A stretch of DNA of 64,000 nucleotides from Paenibacillus catalpae (GCF_900112695.1 NZ_FOMT01000001.1:1488001-1552000), one strand, 5' to 3'; shown: positions 1 to 8,200, numbered from the stretch's first letter. Numbers and translations: made by a program. Notes: generated by a model from the sequence alone, not told the origin.

Positions 1-275
1 TCAAAATCATTATCTTCTATGTCCACTACAACGCTTTGCTCCATAGACGCAAGCATAGACGATTTTTCCTGCTTCAGATCACTTATATTAAACTTTAAGG
101 CGAGATCTATACTGCCACCGCACTGAACTTCTATACTGGCGTGGTTCATATTGCGACCTGAACTAACGGTTATTCGGTGGTTTTCAACACAACGCTTGAA
201 TTCTGATCTTGCACCCTCCCATGCCTCTAACTTGAAATCATTCTCCTCTAAAAATAGATAAACCCTAGTTGCCAT
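1..275 (-). CDS. hypothetical protein, C-terminus beyond the window
   Basis: An open frame starts at ATG 275 and runs off the left edge without a stop, so at least 91 residues are visible. The protein begins MATRVYLFLEENDF and is hydrophilic, with no signal peptide or membrane segment. I do not recognise the family. The neighbouring gene ends 30 bases upstream on the same strand, so the two may be co-transcribed. The start is the first ATG in the frame; a clear Shine-Dalgarno sequence is not obvious. Confidence 0.5.
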   Translation of the reverse strand, partial: MATRVYLFLEENDFKLEAWEGARSEFKRCVENHRITVSSGRNMNHASIEVQCGGSIDLALKFNISDLKQEKSSMLASMEQSVVVDIEDNDF

Positions 276-305
276 GACTGTCTCCTTCTGTGGTGTCGTT
301 TCCCG

Positions 306-593
306 CTAGTTCAGTGGTTTTGATGCATTGAGCAACTCATTTTCACTCTCTAAAAACCTTAATGTTCGCTCAATATCGCTTTCATCATAACTCCGTACAA
401 TTATCATATGTTTGATGAACAAACCTGGAGGGTCTATATTCATTCGGGAAAGACTATTTTTTAGCCTGTCAGGGGTATACAAAATACTCCACCGTTTGCT
501 TCCATTTTCAAAAGTCATGGTTATCTCCACCCAATTCCATTCATCTAATGGACCCCGGGGGTCATCATCGAAACACCAGTGCATTAATTTCAT
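306..593 (-). CDS. hypothetical small protein
   Basis: A 95-residue acidic protein of unknown function, rich in Trp, Asp and Glu, with no membrane segment or signal peptide. A GGAGG lies five bases before ATG 593, so that start is preferred over the TTG at 605. It precedes the partial gene at the window edge by 30 bases and probably forms an operon with it. Its size and its setting among other small unknown genes would fit an immunity or accessory protein, but that is only a guess. Confidence 0.5.
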   Translation of the reverse strand: MKLMHWCFDDDPRGPLDEWNWVEITMTFENGSKRWSILYTPDRLKNSLSRMNIDPPGLFIKHMIIVRSYDESDIERTLRFLESENELLNASKPLN

Positions 594-643
594 GAGATCC
601 TCCAATGATAAACTATCGTTTACCGTTAGCTTAGCTTCTCAAT

Positions 644-886
644 TTAATTCTTATATATTTCTCTAACCGCTAAATCAATTTCACATAGTTTTTCATTCTT
701 AGTAGGACTCATAAATACTCTTAATAAGTCTGGTCCGATTTCCTTTTTAACTTAGTTACAATCTTGAATCCATTCGAACAGTTTTTCCATTATGGGCTGA
801 AGATCACCAAGAGCAATAATTCTTAACTTATTTATTGTTTCCATGTCAAATTTATCTTTTGGAACTAAATCCTCTATGTGGAACAT
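644..886 (-). pseudogene. DUF5071-like protein, interrupted by an in-frame stop
   Basis: From ATG 886 the frame reads MFHIEDLVPKDKFD, then about 44 residues ending in FEWIQDCN. A TAA follows at 752-754, and the same frame then continues for another 36 codons to a TAA at 644-646. The motifs LVPKDK and LLEWIQDMN are what I remember of DUF5071 proteins, which are normally well over 100 residues. The central part appears to be missing and the stop sits where the conserved WIQD-N-W motif would continue. I read this as a decayed copy. An AGAGGG ribosome site is still present. Confidence 0.55.
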
Positions 887-988
887 TTAAACCCTCTTCT
901 ATCGACTTCTGTTATTGCTGCTTGAGTAACCGCATGATCCGTTCAACTAATGTTCACCGTTAGTTAAAGAAATTGTTACGTAGCTATC

Positions 989-1540
989 TTATTTATTTTC
1001 CTTTATTACTTGCTGAGCAATGCTTAGGCTATTATCATCGTCCAAGTTGTTGAAATTCATCGTGATTGAACCTTTGGCTGTGTTAAAAACTAAAAATGTA
1101 TGTTCACCAACTTTTGCTCTTTTAACTAGTTCTTCGGCTACTACAATTGTTCCGCTATTGTCTAAATCATTTTGTAAATTACTATGTGTTATTTCGATGA
1201 TTGTATCTCCTTGATAAGGTCCATATAAAACTTCTGTTTCAGGGGACACTTTCTGTTCATTCTGTTCATTTGAAGTCTTCTCCATTTTGCCTTTGTTCTT
1301 GGTGTACGTGACTATAACGTCTTGTTTATCCCCAATAAAAATGCCTTGTTTGTCCTTCGGAGGGAAGATATGTCGTATTGAACTAACTTCATATCCATCC
1401 AAAGTAGGGATCTTAAATGAAGAAGCTATTACATTAACGTTATTCTGAGCTTTAACTAATTCGTCGTTAGAATCATTCTTTTGGCATCCTGATATTAATA
1501 ATAGAATCGCAATAAAAAATATGAATCCATATTTATTCAT
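989..1540 (-). CDS. putative lipoprotein
   Basis: A 183-residue protein with a typical lipoprotein signal: a Lys near the start, a hydrophobic stretch at residues 5-18, and the lipobox LISGC with Cys19 as the lipidation site. The mature part is hydrophilic and would sit on the outer face of the membrane. The domain is not recognised. An AGGGGTG ribosome site precedes ATG 1540. A repeat box of the dispersed family lies just after the stop codon. Confidence 0.7.
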   Translation of the reverse strand: MNKYGFIFFIAILLLISGCQKNDSNDELVKAQNNVNVIASSFKIPTLDGYEVSSIRHIFPPKDKQGIFIGDKQDVIVTYTKNKGKMEKTSNEQNEQKVSPETEVLYGPYQGDTIIEITHSNLQNDLDNSGTIVVAEELVKRAKVGEHTFLVFNTAKGSITMNFNNLDDDNSLSIAQQVIKENK

Positions 1541-1675
1541 AAAAGCACCCCTAAATTATACGAATTTATCTTAATGGAACAGATTTAATGTTCTCAAATT
1601 TTCTTCTGAAATTTCTCACCATCTCCATTGATATCCCTAAATATGGAATCACTTTTTATACGTTGTAACAGTACA

Positions 1676-1776
1676 TTTGTTGCGCTAAACAGTCCAACAG
1701 CTTACTGACAAAAAGAGCAGACTGCCGTGGTGGCGAGCTGCTCCTGAATGGGCTCTGAACTAACGTTCCCCGTTAA
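1676..1776 (-). repeat. dispersed 3'-end repeat, copy A
   Basis: In minus-strand sense this copy starts with the box TTAACGGGGAACGTTAG (1760-1776). An imperfect GC-rich hairpin follows (about 1716-1742), and the copy ends with the distal box GTTTAGCGCAACAAA (1676-1690). It is related to the copies near 2769, 3479, 5032, 8708, 31668 and 56867. The stop codon of the broken small ORF at 1773-1929 lies inside the first box. Confidence 0.55.
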
Positions 1777-1929
1777 AATAGCGACTCTGAGTTTGAATGA
1801 AGTTCAAGAATCTCAATTACCTCAGCTGTTGCAACCTTTCCTGAGCCCTCCATAAAGTACCCTGACTCCGTTCCTTAGCTTATTAATATGAACACTTCTC
1901 CACATTTCAGGAAAAATAATCCACATCAT
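1773..1929 (-). pseudogene. small ORF with an apparent frameshift, unknown function
   Basis: A strong AGGAGG precedes ATG 1929. The first frame gives about 35 residues (MMWIIFPEMWRSVHINK...) and stops at 1822-1824. The neighbouring frame continues smoothly as EGSGKVATAEVIEILELHS and stops at 1773-1775, exactly where a member of the 3'-end repeat family begins. Together the two parts make a plausible protein of about 50 residues with one frameshift near 1845. Either the gene is broken or the sequence has an indel error. The family is unknown. Confidence 0.35.
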
Positions 1930-2082
1930 TTTTCCTCCTGCAAAGGATAATTTCATTTTGATTATACAGGACGATTGGTAAAACAGCTGCGGCGGCAAAC
2001 TACTCCCTGTATTTCATAAATTTTTCTAGCTCGACCATAATCAATTGAACAGGGTTTGGCTGAATAGATTTTCATATAAGTC

Positions 2083-2628
2083 TCAGTTTTCTGCTTCAAA
2101 ATGATTTTGAATAGGCGGACCCGTTTCCCACTCAAGGATACGTATATTATACTTCTCTGTCAGTTCACCTGATGTGAACAAACTCGTGTTAGTCATGCCG
2201 CCTTCTTTTTTTGATATCAAGGCACCGCTCGGGTAGTTCTGTGTGTAGTTCCGATCCTTATCAGGATCTCCCATAAGATATTCAGCGTGGCCTAAGCTAA
2301 AAAAGATCTCAATTTCCACGTCTCCTTCTTTCGATTTGACAATGGTCAATTGATCTTCTCCGCTGCTTTTAAGACTTAGCTTCCACTTGCGGAATTTCCC
2401 ATTCCCTTCGTTCCAACCTGTCCCGCCATACTCACCAATTATTGTGTCCCTCAATTCGTGGCGCTGACCGTTCAATATGTATACCGCATGTAAGGGAAAT
2501 TCAGCATACTTCACAGTCGATTTTGGCGGTTCCGGGTAAACTGAATCCAGGAGGCGAAAGAACAGAACGATCAGCAGTGCGGGTACAGCAAGAATCAGGA
2601 GGGGAATCAGCCAATATCGCTTTTTCAT
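2083..2628 (-). CDS. membrane-anchored hypothetical protein
   Basis: A 181-residue protein with one N-terminal hydrophobic segment (about residues 6-27) followed by a soluble domain. It is probably anchored in the membrane with most of the chain outside. GGAGG eight bases before ATG 2628 supports the start. No conserved domain is recognised. It stands alone on the minus strand, with a terminator and repeat copy on its upstream side. Confidence 0.6.
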   Translation of the reverse strand: MKKRYWLIPLLILAVPALLIVLFFRLLDSVYPEPPKSTVKYAEFPLHAVYILNGQRHELRDTIIGEYGGTGWNEGNGKFRKWKLSLKSSGEDQLTIVKSKEGDVEIEIFFSLGHAEYLMGDPDKDRNYTQNYPSGALISKKEGGMTNTSLFTSGELTEKYNIRILEWETGPPIQNHFEAEN

Positions 2629-2768
2629 TTACAACCTCCAATTAATCTAGTTTTGGGACCATTACCATTAGCTCCTCAGCACCTACTATTTTTGTTTCGC
2701 TTAGTTATAGTGATTTTCCCTCTACTTGCTATCAGTCTACTATACTACCATATTTTGGAACTATTCTG

Positions 2769-2844
2769 CCCTTTACTTCAACAAAAGCTGCAGCGGATCT
2801 CTGATCTACTGCAGCTTTTTGATTAAACTATAGTTACTCATTAG
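2769..2844 (-). repeat. dispersed 3'-end repeat, copy B, containing a terminator hairpin
   Basis: In minus-strand sense the copy starts with the degenerate box CTAATGAGTAACTATAG (2828-2844). A perfect hairpin with stem AAAGCTGCAG/CTGCAGCTTT follows (about 2783-2822), then GTTGAAGTAAAGGG. The hairpin is flanked by T-runs on both strands. It lies 16 bases after the stop of the lipoprotein gene that ends at 2860, so it probably also terminates that transcript. Confidence 0.6.
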
Positions 2845-2859
2845 TTTAAAGAATTAATA

Positions 2860-3180
2860 CTAATCATGGCTTACCTCATGACTTTCAAGTTCACCATTCT
2901 TATTAAAATTAAGTCTCATCAAACTATCATCTACTCCTAATCCTGCTCTCCCTAAGTAATAAACAAACTGTCGAGAAGGTTCCTCTCGTTTTTCTGCGGG
3001 TTCTCCAAGTAAGTCAATAATTTCGGTTTCAGTCATTCCTTTAAGTTCGTACATTTTTATCAAGCTATGCACCATGTCATTTCTCTTATCTGGTTCTTCT
3101 AACCATGTTTCTTTATTAAACTGACTGCTACATGAACAAAGAATTACTAGTAATAGAAAAGAGAGAACTATCTTCTTCAT
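2860..3180 (-). CDS. small lipoprotein with BamE/SmpA-like motif
   Basis: A 106-residue protein with signal MKKIVLSFLLLVILCSCS and a lipobox cysteine at about residue 16. The central segment (MTETEIIDLLGEPAEKRE, then FVYYLG) has the helix-Leu-Gly-x-Pro pattern of the small BamE/SmpA-type fold often seen on secreted lipoproteins. The function is unknown. It starts 18 bases after the preceding small membrane gene, with an AAGGAT ribosome site, so the two form an operon. Confidence 0.65.
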   Translation of the reverse strand: MKKIVLSFLLLVILCSCSSQFNKETWLEEPDKRNDMVHSLIKMYELKGMTETEIIDLLGEPAEKREEPSRQFVYYLGRAGLGVDDSLMRLNFNKNGELESHEVSHD

Positions 3181-3198
3181 TAAACCAATCCTTTTATA

Positions 3199-3411
3199 TC
3201 AGTTATTGGCTGCTATGAAATAAACTACAATAAGAAGCGTAATAAAAATAATGCTCACCAACGTAGCTATCTTGGTATAACGTATTGCTTTTCCTGATAG
3301 TTCTGGTTCTTCATCATACATCCATCTTCTCCCCCACATAAGACTTTCCCTGGGTTCAAAATAGCTCCAAATTAGGACGACATAGATTGGTAACATAAAA
3401 ATAATCATCAA
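3199..3411 (-). CDS. small two-helix membrane protein, resembles DUF6199
   Basis: A 70-residue protein with a hydrophobic segment at each end (about residues 2-17 and 47-67). Between them is a conserved-looking loop with WGRRWMYDEEPELS and AIRYTK. The pattern of Trp-Gly-Arg-Arg-Trp followed by acidic residues is what I recall for the DUF6199 family; this match is from memory. It is the first gene of a two-gene unit with the lipoprotein at 2860-3180. Confidence 0.55.
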   Translation of the reverse strand: MMIIFMLPIYVVLIWSYFEPRESLMWGRRWMYDEEPELSGKAIRYTKIATLVSIIFITLLIVVYFIAANN

Positions 3412-3478
3412 CTATCCTATATACCTCCTCTAAACCATAATACGGAAGCTATTATCACAATGTTGCATTTAACCATTA

Positions 3479-3538
3479 GCAGCCGGTCATAATGACCGGC
3501 TGCGCACTGTCTTTACTAAGCTATCGTCTCCCGTTTAG
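3479..3538 (-). repeat. dispersed 3'-end repeat, copy C
   Basis: The box CTAAACGGGAGACGATAG (minus sense, 3521-3538) begins two bases after the stop of the RCC1 gene. It is followed by a strong hairpin with stem GCAGCCGGTCAT/ATGACCGGCTGC at 3479-3503. The distal AAAGGGGAG box is absent. The hairpin may act as the terminator or 3'-end stabiliser of the RCC1 transcript. Confidence 0.6.
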
Positions 3539-3540
3539 TT

Positions 3541-4422
3541 TTAGCTGAATGAATTATCTCTCCCATCAAAGGGCAGTTGGATGCCACTCCAACCGTTTAT
3601 ATTGCATTGGCCATATGCATTGTCACCGACAGCAACCATTGTGCCATCCGATTTAAGGCCGAGAGTATGCGCGCTTCCCGCCGCTACTGCCACAATATCA
3701 CGCCAGCTGCATACATTGCATTGGCCATGCTCATTCGAACCCGCCGCCGTCACCGTACCGTCCGATTTTAGACCAATGGTATGATAACTACCCGCCGCAA
3801 TTGCCGTTATACCTCGCCAGTTACTTACATCGCATTGCTGATGCTTATTCCATCCCGCCGCCGTCAACGTACCGTCCGATTTTAGACCGCCGGTATGCAG
3901 GTAGCCCGCTGCTATAGCCACTATGTCGTACCAGTCGCTCACATTACATTGGCCATACCGATTATTAACAACACTTGTCACCGTGCCATCTGATTGAAGC
4001 CCGACGGTGTGCCAGTCACCCGCCGTTATCGCCACAATGTCATGCCAACGGCCCACATCACATTGCCCTTCATGAGTTCTACCTGCAGCCACCACAGTGC
4101 CATCCGATCTCAGTCCGACGGAACGGCGCCAACCGGCCGTTATCGCTACAATACCGCGCCAATCGTTTACATCGCATTGGTTATGCTTATTCCAACCTAC
4201 TGCTGATACCATGCCGTCAGACGCAAGTCCGATCGTATGCGAGTTCCCTGTATTCGTCGCCCTATGAACATTGCCAGCCGCTACCGATTTCATATCTCGC
4301 CAGCCGCTTACATTGCATTGGCCAAATTTATTATCCCCCACAGCTATTACCGTACCGTCCGAAAGGAGAGCAACGGAATGCCGATGCCCCGCCGCTATGG
4401 TATTCTTGGGCCACCGTTTCAT
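3541..4422 (-). CDS. RCC1-repeat beta-propeller protein
   Basis: A 293-residue protein made of seven repeats of about 38 residues. Each reads roughly GQC-V-x-W-x-I-x-A-I-A-A-G-x-H-T-x-G-L-x-SDGT-V-x-A-x-G-x-N, the signature of RCC1 (regulator of chromosome condensation) propeller blades. The second blade carries a nine-residue insertion. There is no signal peptide, so it is probably cytoplasmic. RCC1-type propellers bind proteins, but no partner can be named here. There is no good ribosome site at ATG 4422. A 12-codon ORF with GGAGGAG starts at 4457 and ends in an ATGA overlap with this start, so translation may be coupled. Confidence 0.85.
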   Translation of the reverse strand: MKRWPKNTIAAGHRHSVALLSDGTVIAVGDNKFGQCNVSGWRDMKSVAAGNVHRATNTGNSHTIGLASDGMVSAVGWNKHNQCDVNDWRGIVAITAGWRRSVGLRSDGTVVAAGRTHEGQCDVGRWHDIVAITAGDWHTVGLQSDGTVTSVVNNRYGQCNVSDWYDIVAIAAGYLHTGGLKSDGTLTAAGWNKHQQCDVSNWRGITAIAAGSYHTIGLKSDGTVTAAGSNEHGQCNVCSWRDIVAVAAGSAHTLGLKSDGTMVAVGDNAYGQCNINGWSGIQLPFDGRDNSFS

Positions 4423-4460
4423 TTTAGCGCCGTTTTATCCGGCGAAGTATGATACATAGT

Positions 4461-4896
4461 TCACTTCACTCCTCCAAACAATGACCTATCAATAATAGGT
4501 GTCATACTCCTTGCAACATGGGCGATACCGGGCAATATTCTGCCCGTATTCTCCTCCAGCACGACAAGTCTATCACAGATCTGCTGAATCATATGCGCAT
4601 CAAATGAAAAGATACATTCTGCCAAATCCAGGGTCATCATATTGACGCGAAAGATTCAGAAGCAGCTTCTCCCGGTCCTCCCGGAAGGTAATCTGTGAGC
4701 GGTTGCCCCTGCCTCTTCCTGCCTTCCACTCGATGTAGCCTTCCTCTGACAGTTTGCGGAGAACAAGCTTTGCATTTCGTTCCGTACAATACAACACCTC
4801 AGCTATTTGTTTCAGTGATGCCTCCGCTGCTGCCCCAGCTCCAACCTCACTCGCTAACCGTCCGTACAGCGTCACATATCGCTCAATCGTTAACAT
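4461..4896 (-). pseudogene. SgrR-type transcriptional regulator, frameshifted and truncated
   Basis: The first 98 codons from ATG 4896 resemble the N-terminal winged helix of SgrR regulators (LKQIAEVLYCTERNAKLVLRK, then GRGRGNRSQITF). The frame stops at 4600-4602. The next frame continues with FDAHMIQQICDRLVVLEE and TGRILPGIAHVA, the start of the oligopeptide-binding domain that follows in this family, and stops at 4461-4463. Intact proteins have about 550-600 residues, so one frameshift and loss of nearly the whole ligand-binding domain are needed to explain what remains. Confidence 0.65.
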
Positions 4897-5031
4897 CTTT
4901 ATTCCTCACCTTGCTTAACAGAGGAAATCTACACTTTTATACCTGAAAATAAAAGATAACAACCAATATTAAACAGATTATTTGGATCTTGAAGTACATG
5001 CTGTTATGGATAACGATGATAGAGTTATACA

Positions 5032-5088
5032 GGCAACCGATCGCACGACCGGTTGCCGTCTTGTCGTGATACTATCGTTTGACGATAG
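5032..5088 (-). repeat. dispersed 3'-end repeat, copy D
   Basis: The box CTATCGTCAAACGATAG (minus sense, 5072-5088) is followed by the hairpin GGCAACCGGTCGTGCGATCGGTTGCC (about 5033-5058). This lies in the 384-base gap between the SgrR relic and the AHSA1 gene. The rest of that gap (about 5090-5245) shows no convincing ORF. Confidence 0.5.
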
Positions 5089-5245
5089 AGCACAATAACA
5101 ACAATGGATTGAGAACGGAACAAATGGAGATCGATTGCACTTTCATCCAAAGCGAAAAGCGCTCTGCCGTCTTTTGGTGGCAAAGCGCGTTTCGTTTTGT
5201 GAAATATAGTGAAGTAGGACCTAGTCATATACTATCCTGTATGTT

Positions 5246-5271
5246 GAAAAAGGCGTACTAATGAGCGCCTC
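5246..5271 (-). terminator. rho-independent terminator of the AHSA1 gene
   Basis: In minus sense, GAGGCG and CGCCTT form a stem around a ten-base loop, followed by TTTTTC. It begins ten bases after the stop codon of the AHSA1 gene. Confidence 0.6.
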
Positions 5272-5280
5272 GATTTATTC

Positions 5281-5706
5281 TTATGATGCTTCAGTATATC
5301 GTTTGAAACTATCCATAATCGCTTGCCAACCCGCCTGTTGGAATTCAACGGGGTGAGTGCTCTCGGCGTCGAAGATTTCAATGACCTTAGTAGCCTCGCC
5401 TTGATCAACGAACGCAATGTCCACTTTCCTTCCGTCTCCCAATGTGTAGGAGATCTTCTCATGCGGCTTCACTTCGTCGTAAATTCCGCTAAAATCAAAA
5501 CCCATGCTGCCATCCTTCGCTTCCATCCTTGTCAGGAATTCGCCGCCGGCCCGCAAGTCGTTCTCCGCTCTTGGCGCATGCCATTCCTCGGAAGGTTGAT
5601 TCCACTTCGTAATGTGTTCCGGCTCGGTCCAATAGCTCCATACTTTTTCTACAGGGGCTTGAACGATGGTCTCTACGGTTACTTTCGTTGGATTACTTGT
5701 TTCCAT
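5281..5706 (-). CDS. SRPBCC/AHSA1-domain protein
   Basis: A 141-residue START-like (Bet v1 fold) protein of the AHSA1 group. It has the typical N-terminal pattern VTVETIVQAPVEKVWSYWTEPEHITKW, a central GGEFLTRMEAKDGS, and a C-terminal helix GWQAIMDSFKRY. The frame is open up to 5763, but AGAGGTG eight bases before ATG 5706 marks the likely start. Members of this family bind small hydrophobic ligands. The gene follows the ECF sigma factor by 66 bases, a pairing often seen for this sigma group, and is probably transcribed with it. Confidence 0.8.
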   Translation of the reverse strand: METSNPTKVTVETIVQAPVEKVWSYWTEPEHITKWNQPSEEWHAPRAENDLRAGGEFLTRMEAKDGSMGFDFSGIYDEVKPHEKISYTLGDGRKVDIAFVDQGEATKVIEIFDAESTHPVEFQQAGWQAIMDSFKRYTEAS

Positions 5707-5772
5707 TGTGAAGGACACCTCTTTACGGGAATTTTGTTTCTCGCTAATATAGACGAATGCCAATCTCCGAAT

Positions 5773-6729
5773 TCATCGGTCTATTTGTTCCGGAAGCCCT
5801 AATCGGGAAAATAATTTTGCATTTATGAAATTTTGAACATGGAATATCCGATTATCTTTTACTTCAATCACGTGAATGCCCCAAGGCACCAGGACGGATG
5901 CCTCCTTACCCGGCACATACTGCGCAAGAGCGGGATAACCGCCATTTACTGTAGTTGGCAAAAATTTAGACCCCTCGCAATGCCAGCGTGTAAGCGCAAA
6001 AAACGCGGACAAATCTTCTTGCCCGCTTATCCACATGGCGAAAGGCGGCATGGACATACAACCTTCCTCATGAAACAACGACACAAGCGCTTGGATATCG
6101 AATTGCTCAAACGCTTCCACATACCGCGAGAGAAGATTCTGGTCGGGATTGACATCCATCCTGCTAAATTCGTCGGAACGAAGCCTCGTTCGATCCATCG
6201 TCTCCCTGGCTCGTTGCAGTGCGCTGTTCGCAGCTGCCGGGGACATTCCCAACGTTTCCGCAATTTGTTTCGAAGACCATTCAAAGACATCCTTCAGAAT
6301 AAGAACCGCGCGTTGACGAGGCGGCAAGCTTTGCAAGAGTGCGATAAAGCAAAGCTGAAGGGTATCCTTGCGAACGAATGCATCTTCCGGATTTCCTCCA
6401 AATTCGGGTGAAGGCCAAATCCAGGACGAGTCTGGCAGCGTTTCGTTCGGTTCGACAATCTTGACCGCCGGGTCGGACAGGTCAACGGGGAGCGTACGGC
6501 GCTTCGCTTGCCTCAGCTTGTCCAGGCATAAGTTCGATGCTATGCGGTAGATCCATGTTTTAATAGATGAGTCCTGTCTGAATCGATCCCAGCTCTGCCA
6601 TGCCCGGATATAGGTTTCCTGTACAGCATCGTCCGCATCATCAATGGATCCCAACATTCGATAACAATACGAGGTTAACCCGGGCTTGTAGCTCTCAAAT
6701 AACTTCATATCAAAAGCGGCTTCCTTCAT
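5773..6729 (-). CDS. ECF sigma factor with C-terminal SnoaL-like domain
   Basis: A 318-residue RNA polymerase sigma factor. Region 2 (about residues 8-80) includes DDADDAVQETYIRAW. Region 4 (about 140-190) includes LPPRQRAVLILKDVFEWSSK and the HTH IAETLGMSPAAANSALQRAR. The C-terminal 110 residues form a SnoaL/NTF2-like domain, as in the long sigma factors of the TIGR02960/ECF41-like type, where this domain modulates activity in place of an anti-sigma factor. GGAGG lies seven bases before ATG 6729. A strongly folded leader lies upstream. Confidence 0.85.
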   Translation of the reverse strand: MKEAAFDMKLFESYKPGLTSYCYRMLGSIDDADDAVQETYIRAWQSWDRFRQDSSIKTWIYRIASNLCLDKLRQAKRRTLPVDLSDPAVKIVEPNETLPDSSWIWPSPEFGGNPEDAFVRKDTLQLCFIALLQSLPPRQRAVLILKDVFEWSSKQIAETLGMSPAAANSALQRARETMDRTRLRSDEFSRMDVNPDQNLLSRYVEAFEQFDIQALVSLFHEEGCMSMPPFAMWISGQEDLSAFFALTRWHCEGSKFLPTTVNGGYPALAQYVPGKEASVLVPWGIHVIEVKDNRIFHVQNFINAKLFSRLGLPEQIDR

Positions 6730-6790
6730 CTTTGCCTCCTTAGTTCGATCTACTTAAAACGTCCTCCTTCCATCATATTCGAATCATCAG

Positions 6791-6887
6791 GCAGCCACAA
6801 GAACCGGCTAAGCCGTCCTTTGGCTGCGGGTGCGTCTCGTACCAAGAAGTATAGTCTTGCTTCCGCAATAGGAAGAGGCGACGCTCC
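6791..6887 (-). ncRNA. candidate structured leader RNA upstream of the ECF sigma gene
   Basis: On the minus strand this segment can fold into a three-way junction. P1 is GGAGCGUC with GACGCACC (6880-6887 with 6829-6836). P2 is CUUCC/GGAAG (6860-6875). P3 is CAAGA/UCUUG (6843-6859). A nested hairpin follows (6791-6827), with GCAGCCA/UGGCUGC outside and CGGCU/AGCCG inside. It ends 61 bases before the sigma-factor start. I tried the riboswitch consensus patterns I know and none fits. The opposite strand could fold similarly. An overlapping 93-codon minus-strand frame looks non-coding. Confidence 0.35.
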
Positions 6888-7105
6888 TCCCTCCCGACAG
6901 TTTAAGAGAAATTTAAATTCTAACCTACCTTTTATTTTATAAGTACTCTCTATTCTAATGTAACAAACAAGGAGGAAACGCATGCCATTCGCCATGGAAG
7001 TGAATAGCAAGAAGAATTGTTCGTATTTCATATCGACAAAAAGAATTTGACTACACTTCGAACGTTTATCGTTTGATGCAAAAAAGTCGCGAAAGGTCGT
7101 GAGTC

Positions 7106-8200
7106 ATGAAAAAAAGAATTTGGATAGCCTTATTACTTTCGGTTGTGGTTGGTTCAGGTTTGTTACTTCGTGCCAAACTATTCGGTGATATCTGGGCAAG
7201 CCGCATTAATTCTGAAAGTTATGCCCTAGATACGGAGAATACATATCATTCGAGTGGAGATAAGAAGGATATTAGCATCGTGTTCGCCGGGGATGTAATG
7301 ATGGATGATTCCGTTAAGGAAGCCATGCGCGAACGGGGAGTGGACGATCCGTTCCTGCAAGTCAAGGAACAGGTCCAGGCTGCCGACTGGGCGGTCGTTA
7401 ATCTTGAGACGGCCGTAACGAGTGCAACTGTTAAAGATACTAGTCAGACTTATAATTTCAATGCCGATCCTGCTTCGCTCGGTGGTCTTCGGAATGCCGG
7501 TTTCGATATGGTGTCGCTGGCCAATAACCACGTGCTAGATTACCTTCCGGAAGGACTCATGGATACGATCAGGAACTTAGAAGATGTCGGCCTGACTCAT
7601 ACGGGGGCGGGGAAGAACGAAGAAGAAGCCTTTCAGGCGAAGACAGTCATTTTAGATGGAAATAGGGTAAAGATCGCGGCCTTCACTAGGTTCATACCGT
7701 TGGTTTCATGGAATGCCGCCAAAGACCGGCCAGGCGTGGCCGGAGCTTACAATCAGAAGAAAGTCCTGAAGGCCATCCGCGAGCAATCTGCCGATAGCGA
7801 CTATTTTATCGTCTATATGCATTGGGGGGTCGAGCAGAACAATCGTCCGGAGAAATGGCAGAGGGATTTCGCTAAGAAGATGATTGATGCAGGAGCCGAC
7901 GCCATCATCGGCAGTCATCCGCACGTTCTTCAGGGCTTCGAATATTACAAAGGGAAACCAATCGCTTATTCCATCGGCAACTTCCTGTTCCCCGACCACG
8001 TGGCAGGTCCCAATGCGGACACAGGATTATTGAAGTTATCGCTGCATGACGGGCGGATTGATATGGGCTTCTATCCCTATTACATTGAAGATGACCGGAT
8101 TTTGAAGAACGACTCCAACTATGAAGAGGAGCAACTGAAGTATATCGAGAGTTTGTCTTACGGCGTTTACTTGGATGGTAATGCCGTGAAACAGAATTAG
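7106..8200 (+). CDS. CapA/PgsA-family calcineurin-like phosphoesterase
   Basis: A 364-residue protein with an N-terminal membrane anchor (residues 4-22) and a CapA-type metallophosphoesterase domain outside the cell. Metal-ligand motifs are in order: VFAGDVMMDD, NLETAVT, LANNHVLDY, MHWGVE and GSHPHVLQGFE, then YSIGNFLF. PgsA/CapA proteins belong to the poly-gamma-glutamate synthesis machinery, but no capB or capC homologue lies nearby. A stand-alone surface phosphoesterase is therefore as likely as a capsule role. An AAAGG ribosome site lies before ATG 7106. Confidence 0.85.
   Translation: MKKRIWIALLLSVVVGSGLLLRAKLFGDIWASRINSESYALDTENTYHSSGDKKDISIVFAGDVMMDDSVKEAMRERGVDDPFLQVKEQVQAADWAVVNLETAVTSATVKDTSQTYNFNADPASLGGLRNAGFDMVSLANNHVLDYLPEGLMDTIRNLEDVGLTHTGAGKNEEEAFQAKTVILDGNRVKIAAFTRFIPLVSWNAAKDRPGVAGAYNQKKVLKAIREQSADSDYFIVYMHWGVEQNNRPEKWQRDFAKKMIDAGADAIIGSHPHVLQGFEYYKGKPIAYSIGNFLFPDHVAGPNADTGLLKLSLHDGRIDMGFYPYYIEDDRILKNDSNYEEEQLKYIESLSYGVYLDGNAVKQN

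Noticed and set aside
3975..4427. Long plus-strand frame of 150 codons opposite the RCC1 gene
   Set aside because: A shadow of the repeated RCC1 sequence; low-complexity composition and no start signal.
6750..7031. 93-codon minus-strand frame upstream of the ECF sigma gene
   Set aside because: No ribosome site, no family resemblance, and it covers the strongly folded segment; the structure explains the conservation-like look better than coding.
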